In this document: positions 18,241-29,709 of the stretch, one piece after another
Layout of the letters: each line of letters opens with the position of its first letter
Position numbering within the stretch: position 1 is the stretch's first letter
Source: Dromiciops gliroides
Lineage: Eukaryota > Chordata > Mammalia > Microbiotheria > Microbiotheriidae
Reading direction: 5' to 3'
DNA: 64,000 nt
NCBI RefSeq assembly: GCF_019393635.1
Contig: NC_057864.1
Coordinates: 477,728,617-477,792,616 of the forward strand
Notes under the pieces: generated by a model
Databases searched by the model: none
What the model saw: the letters and a program-made list of their open reading frames with translations, nothing else
Told to the model about the DNA's origin: nothing
Position numbers and translations under genes: made by a program

Positions 18241-18802
18241 TGAATGGCTGAACATGTTGTGGTATATGAATGTAATGGGTTACTATTGTGCTAAAAGAAA
18301 TGATGAGCAGGCAGATTTCAGAAAAACCTGTAAAGACTTAAGTGGACTGATGCTGAGTGAAGTGAGCAGAACCAGGAGAACATTGTACATAGTATCAACA
18401 ACATTGTTTGGATGATGAACTGTGATAGACTTAGCTCTTCTCAGCAATACAATGACCCAAGACAGTTCCAAAGGACTCAAGATGGAAAATGTTCTCCACA
18501 TCCAGAAAAAAGAACTGTGGATTCTGAGTGCAGATTGAACCATACTGTTTCTACTTTTTGGTGGTTTTTTTTTTTGGAGGTTTCTCCCTTAAGTTCTGAT
18601 TCTTCTTTCACAACATGACTAATGAAGAAATATGTTTAATGTAATTGTACATATATAACCCATATCAGATGCTTGCTGTCTTGGGGAGGGGGAGGGAAGG
18701 GAGAGAGAAAAATTTGGAACTCAAAATCTTATAAAAACAAATGTTGAAAACTCTCTTTACATGTAACTGGAAAATAATAAAATATTTTTAACATTAAAAA
18801 AA
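18241..18802 (+). repeat. L1 3' end, 5'-truncated insertion
   Basis: The copy starts inside the ORF2 end (G-W-L-N-x-L-W-Y-M-N-V-M-G-Y-Y-C) and runs through the L1 3' UTR to AATAATAAAATATTTT and an A-run. AAGTTCCCCAC flanks it (18230-18240 and 18803-18813). Confidence 0.9.
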
Positions 18803-18927
18803 AGTTCCCCACCATCTCTAGGATCTAATACAAATGCCTCACTTATAGCCCTTCACAGGCTGGCTCCAGTAGACATTGCACATTCTTTCCCATCATGTAC
18901 TCTATAACCCAAGGAGAAGGGCATTCT

Positions 18928-19084
18928 TTCTTTTTTTTTTTCTTTTTTGCAGGGCAATGAGGGTTAAGTGACTTGCCCAGGGTCACACAGCTAGTAAGTG
19001 TGATATGTTTGAGGCCGAATTTGAACTCAGGTCCTCCTGAATCCAGGACCAATGCTCTATCCACTGTGCCACCCAGCTGCCCCC
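18928..19084 (-). repeat. SINE1-type inside L2
   Basis: A minus-strand copy is flanked by GAGAAGGGCATTCTT and GAGAAGAGCATTCTT. Confidence 0.92.
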
Positions 19085-19371
19085 GAGAAGAGCATTCTTG
19101 ATGCCCTTCCTACATGCCCTTCCTTCTGTAATCCCTGCACCTTTGCACTGGCTCTGCTCCATGCCTGGAACCCTCTCCCCCCTCACCTTTACCCAGACTC
19201 CCTCAGAGCTCAGCTCAAGTGCCAGCTCATATGTAAGATCTTTCATGTTGCTCATGCTCTTGTTTCAGATGCTCATACTTCCCCCCACTTATTTTTTAGT
19301 TACCTTGTGCATATAAAGAACACAAAAGGAAGTAAGAGGGGGATCCTGCAGTGTAGCATTTTACCAAGGGA

Positions 19372-19598
19372 AGGTTGTGATTCAATCATTTGAAACTCTA
19401 TGTGACCCTATTAGGGGTTTTCTTGGCAAAGGTACTGGAGTGGTTTGCCATTGCCTTCTCCAGCTCATTTGACAGATGAGGAAACTAAGGCAAACAGGAT
19501 GAAACAGGGTCATACAGCTAGTATCTGAGGCTGGATTTGAACTCAGGTCCTCCTTACTTCAGGCCAGCACTTTATCCAGTGAGCCACCTAGCTGCCCC
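19372..19598 (-). repeat. MAR1-type SINE
   Basis: It has the distal module with GAGTGGTTTGCCATTGCC and AAACTAAGGCAAACAGG, then the shared head ending CTAGCTGCCCC. Confidence 0.85.
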
Positions 19599-20404
19599 TA
19601 CCAAGTAGTTGGCTTGCTTTAATAAATCTTTCAATAATAACAACAACAACAAAATGGGAAGATTCCTTTAGATCAGAACACATCTCCTTTTCCTGTCTTA
19701 CCTCACTTGTACCTTAAGGGCTTATTTTTATTCAGTCTAGAGGTAAATTGATATTTTCTATTAAAATCTATCTCTTTATATATGCTCTTATTTATGGAGC
19801 ATGGGCTTGCTGAGAGGTGCTACCTCAAGGGACCTCCCTCGTGTTTGCAAATGCTCAGTAGGATCATTGTCCACTCCTTCCCTGCATCACAGCTTCACTG
19901 AAGCTGTCCCTGGCCAAACCTTTCCCCAATCTCTCCCTCGTCAGCATAATCACACAACAAGAATTCGCAGCTGCCAGCCTGCCTTTCTGTCCCTCTAACT
20001 ATCTATCCATCTCTATTTTTCATCCATATCATCTCTATTATTTTTCTATCTCTATATCATCGATCTCTTTTCATGTACCTATCTCTATTATCTTTTTCTC
20101 TATCATTTCTATCTCTCAATTCATCTATCATCTACCTATCTATATTTTTTGTTTGTCATCTTTCTATCTCTATATATCTATCTCTATCATCTCTCAGCCA
20201 TCTTTTTCTCTATCATCTCTTTCTATAAGTGAAACAATAGCAGAGGCCGATGAAAGAAATGATTATTCCTCTCATATTAATAATCAATTATTAAATTAGG
20301 ATTGAGATTTTCCAGCTTCTCTCCCTGCCCTGCCCTGTCCTCCTCTGCCCCAAGCCCTACAGAGAATACAATCCCAGAAATCTAAATTAAAAACTCATCT
20401 CCAA
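19599..20404. other. Intergenic DNA with TCTATCTC-rich tract
   Basis: About 19990-20230 is an irregular TCTATCTC/ATCATCTC repeat. The rest shows no gene. Confidence 0.6.
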
Positions 20405-21168
20405 GCAATTTGGAATTATGCCCAAAGGGTGATAAAGCTGTGCGTGCCCTTTGACCCAGCAATACCACTTTTGGGTCTTTTTCCCAAAGAGATCATGGAA
20501 AGGGGAGAGGGACCCACATGTACAAAAATATTTATAGCTGCTCTTTATGTGGTGGCAAGGAATTGGAAATTGAGGGGATGCCCATCAATTGGGGAATGGC
20601 TGGACAAGTTGTGGTATATGAATGTAATGGAATACTATTGTCCTGTAAGAAACAATGAGCAGGAGGAGTTCAGAGAAACCTGGAGGGTCTTGCGTGGGTT
20701 GATGATGAGTGAGATGAGCAGAACCAGAAGAACATTGTACACAGTATCATCAACATTGAGTGTTGATCTACTGTGATGGACTATATTCTTCTCACCAGTG
20801 CAATGATATAGAAGAGTTCCAGGGAACTCATGATAGAAGAGGATCTCCAAATCCAGGGGAAAAAAAAAAAGAACTGTGGAGTATAGATGCTGAATGAACC
20901 ATACTATTTCTTTTGGTTTTGGTGCTGATGTTTTTCTAATTTGAGGTTTTTCGTCATTGCTCTGATTTTTCTCTTATAACATGACTAATGCAGAAATATG
21001 ATTAATGTTATTATGTGTATATATATACTCTATTGGATTACCTGCTGTCCAGGGGAGGGGGGAGGGAGGGAGAAAAATCTGAAATTGGAAAGCTTGTATA
21101 AACAAAAGTTGAGAACTATCTTTACATGTAACAGGAAAAAAATAAAATACTTTATTAAAAAAAAAACC
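20405..21168 (+). repeat. L1 3' end, 5'-truncated insertion
   Basis: One open stretch reads C-V-P-F-D-P-A-I-P-L-L-G-L-F-P-K, then K-I-F-I-A-A-L-Y-V-V-A-R-N-W-K and L-W-Y-M-N-V-M-E-Y-Y-C, the C-terminus of marsupial L1 ORF2. The 3' UTR and A-tail follow. The copy is the least decayed L1 here but keeps only the last part of ORF2. ACTCATCTCCAAG-like repeats flank it. Confidence 0.9.
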
Positions 21169-21180
21169 CATATCTCCAGG

Positions 21181-21324
21181 GTCAGCTAGGTGGCACAGTG
21201 GATGGAGCACCAGCCCTGGATTCAGGAGGACCTGAGTTCAAATCCGGCCTCAGACACTTAACATTTACTAGCTGTGTGACCCTGGGCAAGTCACTTAACC
21301 CCAATTACCTCACCAAAAAACCAA
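21181..21324 (+). repeat. SINE1-type directly after an L1 tail
   Basis: The copy begins a few bases after the L1 A-tail. CATATCTCCAGG before it and CCATCTCCAACT after it suggest reuse of the L1 target. Confidence 0.9.
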
Positions 21325-21410
21325 CAAAAAACCATCTCCAACTGAAAGCCCTGGGATTGTGTCTCCATAGCAACACAGGTGCTATATGTATATTTTGAAT
21401 TTATGTATAT

Positions 21411-21590
21411 GGGATCATAGATTTAGAGCTGGAAAGGACATTTAAATCCAACCCGCTGGCTTTATAGATGAAGATACAGACACAAAGAAAAGGTAAGGGA
21501 CTTGCCCAGGGTCTTGTCTGAAGTGGGATTCAGACTTGTCTTCTTGATTCCAAGTCCAGAATTCTTACTATTTTACCAACTGCCAGCATC
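21411..21590 (-). repeat. MIR-type SINE relic
   Basis: The block reads ATCATAGATTTAGAGCTGG to TTGATTCCAAGTCCAG, the old CORE-SINE pattern with a GACTTGCCCAGGGTC core. Confidence 0.65.
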
Positions 21591-22401
21591 CCCAGAAAAT
21601 AAGATGTTATAGGGGGAATTACATCTCTAAATGTTGTGGGATAAATTTGTATATTTGTGACTACATTTTTGAAGTAAATATTTCTTTGTGAAAGCTAATT
21701 CAGTTAAATGGAACTGGGGTGGAGGGGACTCCCCCCTCAATAGTGGAGGGAAAACTACTGGTGTAGCTGGAGCCATTTGCAGACAGCCTTGTCAGCATCT
21801 AAGCCCCCTTAAAAGTACCAGAGAACCCTGAGGGAAGAGTGAAATGTAACATATCTGGTAATTGGGACCAGAGTAGGCAACTGCACTGGCCAGACCACAT
21901 GCTACTTTCTCAAAACAAACTGCCAAAGTCTCAGAGCTTCTGGGGAGCACATTTTCTCAATTCCCAAACTCTTCCTATGTACTGCCCTATGCAGACTAGG
22001 GTGGAGGAAGACCCCAGAGACAAACTTAAGCCCAGGAGGCAAGGGAGTTATCTTCCTCCTGCCTAGCCACATTCCTGCCTTTCACATAGTTAGGAAGTGC
22101 ATGCTTTGAGCTCACTCTTAGGTCAGCAAATTGTGTCTTCGGGAAAACTTTGCCCCAGGACCCTGTCCCAGGTCCTCTCAGCTTCCTGAAAAGCAACTGA
22201 ACTAGGAAATAATAAAAAATTGTAAGGGGTAGGTCAGCCTCCTGACGTCACCCTCCAAAATCAGAATAGAAACTTGCAAAAGGAAGCAAAACAGCAAGAA
22301 ACTCACACAAGAAGATTTCTGTAGAAAAATCAAAAAGATCAAGGAAATTGATGAAGCAAAAGATCCCAGATACATTCAAAATAAATATGGGAGATCTTCA
22401 G

Positions 22402-22971
22402 TGTCATGGGGAAAAGGTTGGGGTCCTTAGGTAGTCCTCAATAAAGAATTACACTCTCACACACAGTCCAATTAGAATTAAGTAGTCTTTTATTTGGCGC
22501 TAGAGAAAGTGACTCAGAGAGAAGTCAAAGACTTCACCCCTAGGGAGGAAGGCTTAGAAACATTCTCTTCCACAAACAGAGAAGGCAAAAGCTTTTATAG
22601 AGGATAGATGGGATGTCCACCTGAAAATGGAAAGTTCTTCTTTGGGGTGGGGTGAAGTGGGGTGGGGAAAGCCTGGATGCTTGTCACATTCCTAAGAATC
22701 TAGGGAGATTTTTTTGAAATGATGGTCCTGACCTTTGGGGTTATCTCTGTCTCCTAGCTCAGGTTGGGTAGTAGCCGAGCCTAATTGACTTTCCTGCTAT
22801 AGAATTTTATCTCCCCTTACTTCTTAGGTTTGTCTATCCTGATATTTAGTTGGTCAATCTAAACTTTAATATTCCCTTGATTCTTTGATATGTCTGCCCT
22901 GTTATCTTGTCATCTTTGGTTTTGCTTCTCACAGGAGAAACTTCTTCTGATTTATCCTAAGCCCCATGTCA
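22402..22971 (-). mobile_element. Solo LTR fossil of an endogenous retrovirus
   Basis: The ends are TGTCATGGGG and CCCCATGTCA, an imperfect inverted repeat of the TG...CA kind. On the minus strand there is a TATAAAAG box and, downstream, AATAAAAG as poly(A) signal, the normal order within an LTR. No internal retroviral sequence adjoins it. It is a fossil solo LTR about 570 bases long; the family is not identified. Confidence 0.65.
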
Positions 22972-23028
22972 ATTAGGAAACATCAGAAGAGATTCAAATG
23001 GAAAAATAAACATTGTAAGATAGCCCAA

Positions 23029-23190
23029 GGGGCAGCTAGGTGGCGCAGTGGATAAAGCACCAGCCCTGGATTCAGGAAGACCTGAGTTCAAATTTGACCT
23101 CAGACACTTGACACTTACTAGCTGTGTGACCCTGGGCAAGTCACTTAACCCCCGTTGCCCCGCAAAAAACAAACAAACAAACAAAAGATA
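23029..23190 (+). repeat. SINE1-type
   Basis: A plus-strand copy is flanked by AAGATAGCCC on both sides. Confidence 0.92.
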
Positions 23191-23531
23191 GCCCTAGATA
23201 TGCCCTCAAGTACATAAAGAACACTTTACAAGAATTTTGCCAATCCATACTGAATCCGTGTTCTTAAATCAAAAGGGGAAATGAAAGAGGAATTTGGAGA
23301 AGTTTTAAAAATCCCAGGAGGAAATGAAACTTGAACTGCCCAATGCTAAAAACAAACAAACAAACAAAAAACCCAAAATTGTAAAATCAGGAAGAGATAA
23401 CTAAAAAATGTGCAACATGGAAAAGAAGATAGGAAATCTGAAAACATCAATAGACAAAATCAATGGCAAAATTCATACTGTTGAGGACAAGCACAAACAA
23501 CAACTGGGAAAGTAGAAAGAATTTCTTTTTT

Positions 23532-23690
23532 TTCCTTTCTTTTTTTTTTTTTTTTGCAGGGCAATGAGGGTTAAGTGACTTGCCCAGGGTCACACAGCTA
23601 GTAAGTGTCAAGTGCCTTAGGCCAGATTTGAACTCAGGTCCTTCTGAAGCCAGGGCCGGTGCTTTATCTACTGTGCCACCCAACTGCCCC
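23532..23690 (-). repeat. SINE1-type
   Basis: A minus-strand copy is flanked by AAGAATTTCTTT on both sides. Confidence 0.92.
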
Positions 23691-25280
23691 AAGAATTTCT
23701 TTAAAAAAACAAACAAACAAAGTAAACTCTCTAAAAAGTAACTCAAATGGAAACAGATTTGGGAATCCCATAGTTAAGATTGTGGAATATCAGGATCTCT
23801 CACATTCTAGATAATTTTTTTTCAAAGCAAAAAAGAAAGTCAGCTCACCCAAAGCCATTGGGGATTATGGCAACTTCTAAGGTGATTGACATTTCTCTGA
23901 ATAACTTCTAGCTCTTCCAGAAAGGATGTGACCAGTGAGCTAATGGCATGAGTCCTGATGGGAGTGGAAAAAAGAGGGTGGAGCCCAGAGGATGGTTTTT
24001 TTTTTTTAATGGTGTTCTCAAAAAATAACAGCCAAGATGGACTACCAAAATTCCAACTCTTTTTGATTGAACACTTTCCCAACTTTGTGTACAAGTTGTC
24101 TTAGAGAGTTACTTTGGACTCTAAGAGGTTAAATAATTTCCAAAAAGTCTCACAGCCAGCATCTATATGAAATGGGACTTAAACCCAGGGCTTCCTGGCT
24201 CTCAGGTTAACTTTCTTTCTGTCTCTCCCCTCTCTCTGTCTCTGTCTGTCTCTCTCTGTTTCTCTGTCTCTGCCTCTGTCTATCTCTATGTCTCTGTCTC
24301 TCTCTCTCTCTCCTGCTCTACACTGTCTCCAGCTTTTATTAATTCCCAAATATACTATCACAGTAGATGGTCCAAATCTCTTTCAAGCCTGGAACTCCTC
24401 TCCCACCTTTTGTCTCTCAATAGATAGCTTTGTCTTCCCCTTTGCCAATGCAAAGATTGTTCCTCTAGTCCAGGAGTCCTTGGGTATAATCAGGTATAAG
24501 CCTTAGGTCAAACCTGAGGTTCATGAATTTTTAAATATGTATTTTGGTCACCATATTTCAATATGATTAGGTTACTTTGTAATTCTATGTATTTTTAAAC
24601 ATGCTTCTGAGAAGGGGTACCTCAGTTTCACCTTCTTAACTGCCCAAAGCGACCCAGGACACAAACAAGGGTAAGAACTCTGCTCTCATCCCATTTCTCC
24701 TCTGTAGGGGTTTCCAGAAGTTTCCACAGGCAGAAATAGAATTGTGAAACAACAGGAACTAAAACTCCCCTAATCCTTGCTGGAACAAAGAGAGAACAGG
24801 GAGCGATTGGATCTGTGTGTGGGCAAACAGGTCTGAGGTTTCCTTTGTCCTTCATTTGCCCTTGAAACCTCTCGATTTCTGTACAAGGGATAGAGTGCAG
24901 CAGGGAGCCATTTTATGTATACAGAGCCCTTGACACTTGGGACTTTGGGCTTGACATCCAGGGAGCTGGGGCACTTGGCAGGGGTCTTCCAGTAGAGCTG
25001 GAGTCTCTAACCTGACTTTGGAATTAGGACTGGCAGCCAGTGGCAGCCAGGAGCTGCCTTAGCCCAAGGCTCAATCTAAAGGCACTCCAGACCAGAGAAG
25101 GATGAACCAAGGGCAGGACCAGCACAAGCTGTCTCACTGTCTTTTGGAGGCTCATCATCCATACCCTGCTACCTTTTGTGTGGATGTACCCCAGGCTTTG
25201 TCTTGGGTGCTCTCCTCTCATTGGCTCCAGTGGACTTAATTATATCTCAGGATAGAATAATAGATTTAAAGACGGAAAGG
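23691..25280. other. Intergenic DNA without recognised gene
   Basis: A CTCTCTGTCTCTGT tract lies at about 24215-24315. An old MIR-type half lies at about 24110-24200. The rest appears unique and shows no coding signal. Confidence 0.55.
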
Positions 25281-25432
25281 CGGGGCAGCTAGATGGCGCA
25301 GTGGATAGAGCACTGGCCTTGGATTCAGGAGTACCTGAGTTCGAGTCTGGCCTCAGACACTTAACACTTACTAGCTATGTGACCCTGGGCAAGTCACTTA
25401 ACCCCAATTGCCTCACAAAAAAAAAAAAAAAG
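25281..25432 (+). repeat. SINE1-type
   Basis: A plus-strand copy lies between AAGACGGAAAGG and AAGATGGAAAGGG. Confidence 0.92.
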
Positions 25433-25468
25433 ATGGAAAGGGCCTTAAAAGTCGTCCATCCCCCCTCA

Positions 25469-25560
25469 CTTTTTTTTTTTAAATAATTGGGGTTAAGTGT
25501 CTTACCCAGGGTCACACAGCTAGCAAGTATCTGAGGCTGGCTTTGAACTCAGGTGAATCC
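25469..25560 (-). repeat. SINE1-type, head lost
   Basis: A minus-strand partial copy reads AATTGGGGTTAAGTGTC to AACTCAGGTGAATCC; the head end is missing. Confidence 0.8.
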
Positions 25561-25780
25561 CAAAGTCAATCTCTCACCTGGACCATTGTAATAGCTTCCC
25601 AGCTGGTCTCCTTTGCCTCAAATCTCTCCCCTCTCCAAATCATCTTCCACACAGACAGGTGTGACCACATCACTCTTCTTCAAGAAGCTTCAAGGATTTT
25701 GTTTTGCCTCTAGGATCAAATTTAAATGTTTCTGTTTGATATTCAAAACGCTTCACAATCCGGTTCTAGCCTGTCCTTCC
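25561..25780 (+). repeat. L2 LINE relic
   Basis: It reads CACCTGGACCATTGTAATAG, then GTGACCACATCACTCTTC, then CGCTTCACAATCCGG, the L2 ORF2-end order. Confidence 0.7.
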
Positions 25781-26115
25781 AGGATGACTCTGTGTGTACA
25801 GTTTGTATGTGTTCGTGGTGCCCGTGTGTGCACACGTGGGTTTGTCTAAATGTGAGTCACAGGGAAGAGTGAAAACACTTATTTGGATTCTCATCTCTCT
25901 CTCTCTCCAAGGGGGTTTGATTTCTTCCAGGGAGGGAGCAGGACAAGGGGGCTACGAAGCTGACTTTTCACCTCTTCACAGAGAGAGGCGTTGCAGACCA
26001 GAATTCTATCTGTCTCACCCCATCCCCCACCAAATATTGCTAGCCTAGAGGAAATGAGTTTGTCCTTAGGTTCAAGCAGATTTCCTGGTCACTATCCCTT
26101 AAAAAGGAAGGAGTA
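25781..26115. other. Intergenic DNA without recognised gene
   Basis: I see no gene or named repeat apart from a short CTCTCT run near 25898. Confidence 0.5.
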
Positions 26116-26306
26116 GGGGGCGGCTAGGTGGTGCAGTAAATAAAGCACTGGCCTTGGATTCAGGAGGAGCTGAGTTCAAATCCAGCCTCAGACACATGAC
26201 ACTGGCTGTGTGACCCTGGGCAAGTCACTTAACCCTCATTGCCCCACAAAACAAAACAAAACAAATCTAGCACTCCTATTAAAAAAAAAAAAGAATGAAA
26301 AAAAAA
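26116..26306 (+). repeat. SINE1-type with long tail
   Basis: A plus-strand copy is flanked by AAGGAAGGAGTA on both sides. The tail includes an unusual non-A segment of about 15 bases between two A-runs. Confidence 0.88.
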
Positions 26307-26526
26307 AGGAAGGAGTACCGAAAACATATCTTAAGCTTTGATCCTTTCCTGTCTAATGCTAATTACAAAAAGAAACAAACAAAAACATCACAAATAGTGA
26401 CTAGAGAATGAGCCCATTTATGTAAACAGATAACAAACAAAAATCAGAAAAATGATTAACATTAGAATACACCAGACAATACAAAGAGTGAATGAACTCT
26501 CTTGCTGTGAAATATGCCAGCTCATT

Positions 26527-26775
26527 GGGGGCAGCTGGGTGGTACAGTGGATACAGAGCACTGGCCTTGAAGTTGGGAGGAGTACAGATCTCACCTCTGA
26601 CACTTACTAGCTGTGTGACCCCACATACGTACGAATGTATGTGTGTATGTATTATCACTGGACTCAGATGGCTCTGGAGGAGCACAGTCCTCCCCTACTT
26701 AAATCCAATTCAGTGCAAGTCATGACATCACCCCAATGTCATGATCCTCTTAGAGAATGAAAGGAGAAGCCAAAA
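26527..26775 (+). repeat. Composite SINE with a different distal module
   Basis: The tRNA-like head is of the SINE1 kind, but the distal part reads GACTCAGATGGCTCTGG, AAGTCATGACATCACC and CTCTTAGAGAATGAAAGG. The same module occurs on the minus strand at 31246-31400. Confidence 0.75.
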
Positions 26776-26814
26776 CAAGCAAACAAGCAAGCAAACAAAC
26801 CAAAACCCCCCAAA

Positions 26815-27830
26815 CCTTCCCAACTTCAAGTCTGACTCTTCTAGACCCCTCTGTCATTGATTGCCAGATGCAAAATGTCACATTCCTTCCTCTCCTCCTT
26901 GGTTCCCCTTGCTCCACTGATCACACCTCTTAAAATCTCCAATCTGTCCCTTCCGACTGCCTCTGCCTCTGCACAGGGACAACTTAAGACTGTCCAGTCC
27001 TCAGAAACCCTTTTTCCTCCACTTTCTCCCTCCCTCAAAACGATTATCCTGTTTCTCTCCCCCACTTCACTGCCAAAAGGCTACAAAGATAGTTTACACT
27101 GGCTGTGTCTACTTCCTCCCCACCTACTCTCTTCCCATATCCCTGCCCAGCTCTCCTGAGAGAACTCTCTGAAGTCACCAGTGGCCCCTCAATGACCAAA
27201 TTCAATGGTCTTTTCAGAGTCTGTAGAAAAGTCGAGGAAGATAAAGACTAAGAAAAGGCCATTGGACTCGGTAGCAGAGGGGCCACTGGCAATTATGCTT
27301 GGAGACCTCCAGGGATGGGGATCTCACTCCCTCCTGAGACCGCCCATTCCACTGTGGGATTGTTAGAAAGTATTTCCTTCCAGTGAAACTCCATGTGCCT
27401 CCCTGCAATTTGGTCCTCCTAATTCTGCCTTCTGAGGCTAATCCTTCTTTTACACCAGAGTTGTTGGGATTCTGGAAAAGTGATCTTTGAGTCATCCCTA
27501 CTCTTTACCCCACCCTACGCCTACATCCCATTAGTGGCCAATTGTTGGGTTTTTTTTTCCTCTTAATCTACTTTGGCAACACCTGGCATCTACTCCTCCC
27601 TCTTCCCTTCTTACTGTCATCATCTTAGAACTTCTCACCTGGACTATTATTTATCTCTCCTCAACTCCAGTTTCTCCTCTTCCCCACCCACCCTTTCTTT
27701 ACACAGCTGCCAAAGTCATCTTCCTAATGCATATCTCATCACTTTCCTGCTCGAAAACCTTCCGAAGCCCCCTAGGGCTTGTGGGACAAAATACAAATTC
27801 TCTAAACTGAAATGACAACAACAATAACAA
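26815..27830 (+). repeat. Old LINE (L2/CR1-like) relics
   Basis: Pyrimidine-rich blocks at 26820-27200 and 27560-27815 carry L2/CR1-like phrases such as GAGAACTCTCTGAAGTCACC, CACCTGGACTATTATT and GCCAAAGTCATCTTCCTAA. They are separated by an unclassified minus-strand block. There is no intact frame. Confidence 0.55.
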
Positions 27831-27879
27831 TAACAACAACAACAACTAGCTGTCCTAAGTACTTTACAAACATCATTTC

Positions 27880-28062
27880 ATTTGATCCTCACAACAACCA
27901 TAAGAGGAGAGGGCTATTATCAGTCACAATTTCCAGATAAGGAAACTAAGGCCAAAGGAGGTTAAATGACTTGCCTAAGGTCATATTGCTGCTAAGTGTC
28001 TAATGCCAAATTTGAACCCAGGTCTTCCTGACCCCCTTTCCAATGTCCCACCGAGTTGCCCC
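27880..28062 (-). repeat. MIR-type SINE relic
   Basis: The block contains GGAAACTAAGGCCAAAGG and GACTTGCCTAAGGTCA with the diverged head near 28060. Confidence 0.65.
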
Positions 28063-29043
28063 TGAATGAACAGGCAGTCTCTGATCTTCATTAAGGCCAT
28101 ATTTCCTCTGTATTTGCATAGACCAGCCACCATGACAGGAAGCTGTGCCTCCTACATCTTTGCTGCTGAATGACTTCCTCTCTGAAATAGAAGCATAAGG
28201 GAGATTTTTGTTGTCTTTTATGTTCTGCTATGCCTATGGAAATGGCCATCTTGTTTGGGATTTGTGACATTCAGAATATTTAAACATTGAAACCATCAAA
28301 GAAAGAACATGTTCATATCCACTATAAAACAAATGCATAAATTATTTTGCATTCCCAGTCTTATGGAGAGGTGTATAAAGGTTGTCATCAGATAACATAC
28401 AACTGAAAATAAAGATGGGCCAGTCACACAACAAGACAGAAGCACAATGAAAAAGACTACTAGTCCTGGGTTCAAATCCCACCCGTGGCACTGTCAGTGT
28501 GATTTTAAGATCACTGATCAAAGACTGAAAGAGAATGGAAGTTCCTTCCTTGACGGCAGGGACTATTTTGTCTTGTCTTTGTATCCATATTCCTTAGCAC
28601 AGTGCATGGCACATAGTAGGTACTTAATAAAAACTTTGCTGATTGATCGATTTTGGCTTCTCAAAGGCTATATTAGGGGAGTGTAAACTCTATCAGGTTC
28701 TATCATGCTAGAACTATTGAGTATGGCCCCATTAAGAGACTCAATCTGTTTTCCCAGGACCAAGCTAGCTGACTACAGTGAGGCATATCTCCAGTAGGAT
28801 GACCACCGGGTGATGATTTTTTTTCTCCACACAACCTATGAAACAGAGAAAAATTTTAACTAGCTCTCGGTCTGATGAGATGACTTCTGTGTCTGCAGTG
28901 AAGCTAGCTAAGTAGTGAGAAAGGAAACAGGGAGCTAAGAAGTATATAGCGCTAAACTGTCAATAAACGTTCATTTGACTGTTGGTATTCTAAAACAGAG
29001 GGGTCAAACATGCCTGTGGGCTGCAAGGTGCAACCTACCAGAT
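28063..29043. other. Intergenic DNA with an L2 end
   Basis: An L2 3' end lies at about 28548-28650 (GGCAGGGACTATTTTGTC, GCACAGTGCATGGCACATAG). No gene was recognised in the rest. Confidence 0.55.
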
Positions 29044-29056
29044 TAAGATGTAATGG

Positions 29057-29209
29057 GGGGGGGGCGGCTAGATGGCACAGTGGATAAAGCACCGGCCCTG
29101 GATTCAGGAGTACCTGAGTTCAAATCCGGCCTCAAACACTTGACACTTACTAGCTGTGTGACCCTGGGCAAGTCACTTAACCCCCATTGCCCTACAAAAA
29201 AAAAAAAAA
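29057..29209 (+). repeat. SINE1-type, first of four stacked copies
   Basis: It lies between target copies at 29044-29056 and 29210-29223 (AAGATGTAATGGGG type). Confidence 0.94.
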
Positions 29210-29223
29210 AAGATGTAATGGGG

Positions 29224-29373
29224 CGGGGGCAGCTAGGTGCCACAGTGGATAAAGCACCAGCCCTGGATTCAGGAGTACCTGAGTTCAAATCTGGCCTCAG
29301 ACACTTGACACTTACCAGCTGTGTGACCCTGAGCAAGTCACTTAACCCCCATTGCTCTGCAAAAAAAAAAAAA
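29224..29373 (+). repeat. SINE1-type, second stacked copy
   Basis: It lies between target copies at 29210-29223 and 29374-29387. It differs from its neighbours at several places, so it is not a recent tandem duplicate. Confidence 0.94.
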
Positions 29374-29388
29374 AAGATGTAATGGGGT

Positions 29389-29529
29389 GGGGGCAGCTAG
29401 GTGGCACAGTGGATAAAGCACCAGCCCTGGATTCAGGAAAACCCAAGTTGCCTCACCAATAAATAAATAAATAAATAAGCTAATTAATTAATTAATAAGA
29501 ATAGAATAGGGTGTGCCAAACTAATTAAA
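29389..29529 (+). repeat. SINE1-type, third stacked copy, body shortened
   Basis: The head is complete, but the copy jumps from the middle to TTGCCTCACC and then to an AAAT-rich tail. Target-like AAGATATAATGG follows at 29530. Confidence 0.9.
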
Positions 29530-29542
29530 AAGATATAATGGT

Positions 29543-29696
29543 GGGGGCAGCTAAGTGGTGCAGTGGATAAAGCACTGGCCCTGGATTCAGGAGGACCTGA
29601 GTTCAAATCTGACCTCAGACACTTGACACTTACTAGCTATGTGACCCTGGGCAAGTCACTTAACCCTCATTGCCCTGCAATAAAATTTAAAAAAAA
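29543..29696 (+). repeat. SINE1-type, fourth stacked copy
   Basis: It lies between AAGATATAATGG and AAGATGTAATTGGG (29697-29710), the fifth target copy. Confidence 0.94.
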
Positions 29697-29709
29697 AGAT
29701 GTAATTGGG

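Larger units (their letters stand above)
18100..19330 (+). repeat. L2 LINE relic split by L1 and SINE
   Basis: L2 ORF2-end sequence (ATGTCACTTCCCTGCTTAAG) is cut at 18240, resumes at 18803 (AAGTTCCCCACCATCTC, TAGCCCTTCACAGGCTGGC), is cut again at 18927 and resumes at 19085 (TGCCTGGAACCCTCTCCCC). The nesting gives the order of arrival: L2, then L1 and SINE. Confidence 0.75.
21700..23520 (+). repeat. Older retroelement sequence, possibly L1 5' part
   Basis: This stretch is A-rich and contains long runs of Lys/Glu/Asn-type codons without an open frame (about 22260-22400 and 23200-23520). It is interrupted by an LTR (22402-22971) and a SINE (23029-23190). It may be the 5' part of an L1 (5' UTR and ORF1), but I could not confirm a specific motif. 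Confidence 0.35.

Noticed and set aside
22402-22971. 5-base target duplication around the LTR
   Set aside because: The flanks (TTCAG and ATTAG) are only weakly alike, so no duplication is claimed.
29043-29382. Recurring protein phrase G-Q-L-G-x-x-V-D-K-A-P-A-L-D-S-G across the window
   Set aside because: It is the translated body of the SINE1 family and occurs wherever that SINE does; not a gene family.
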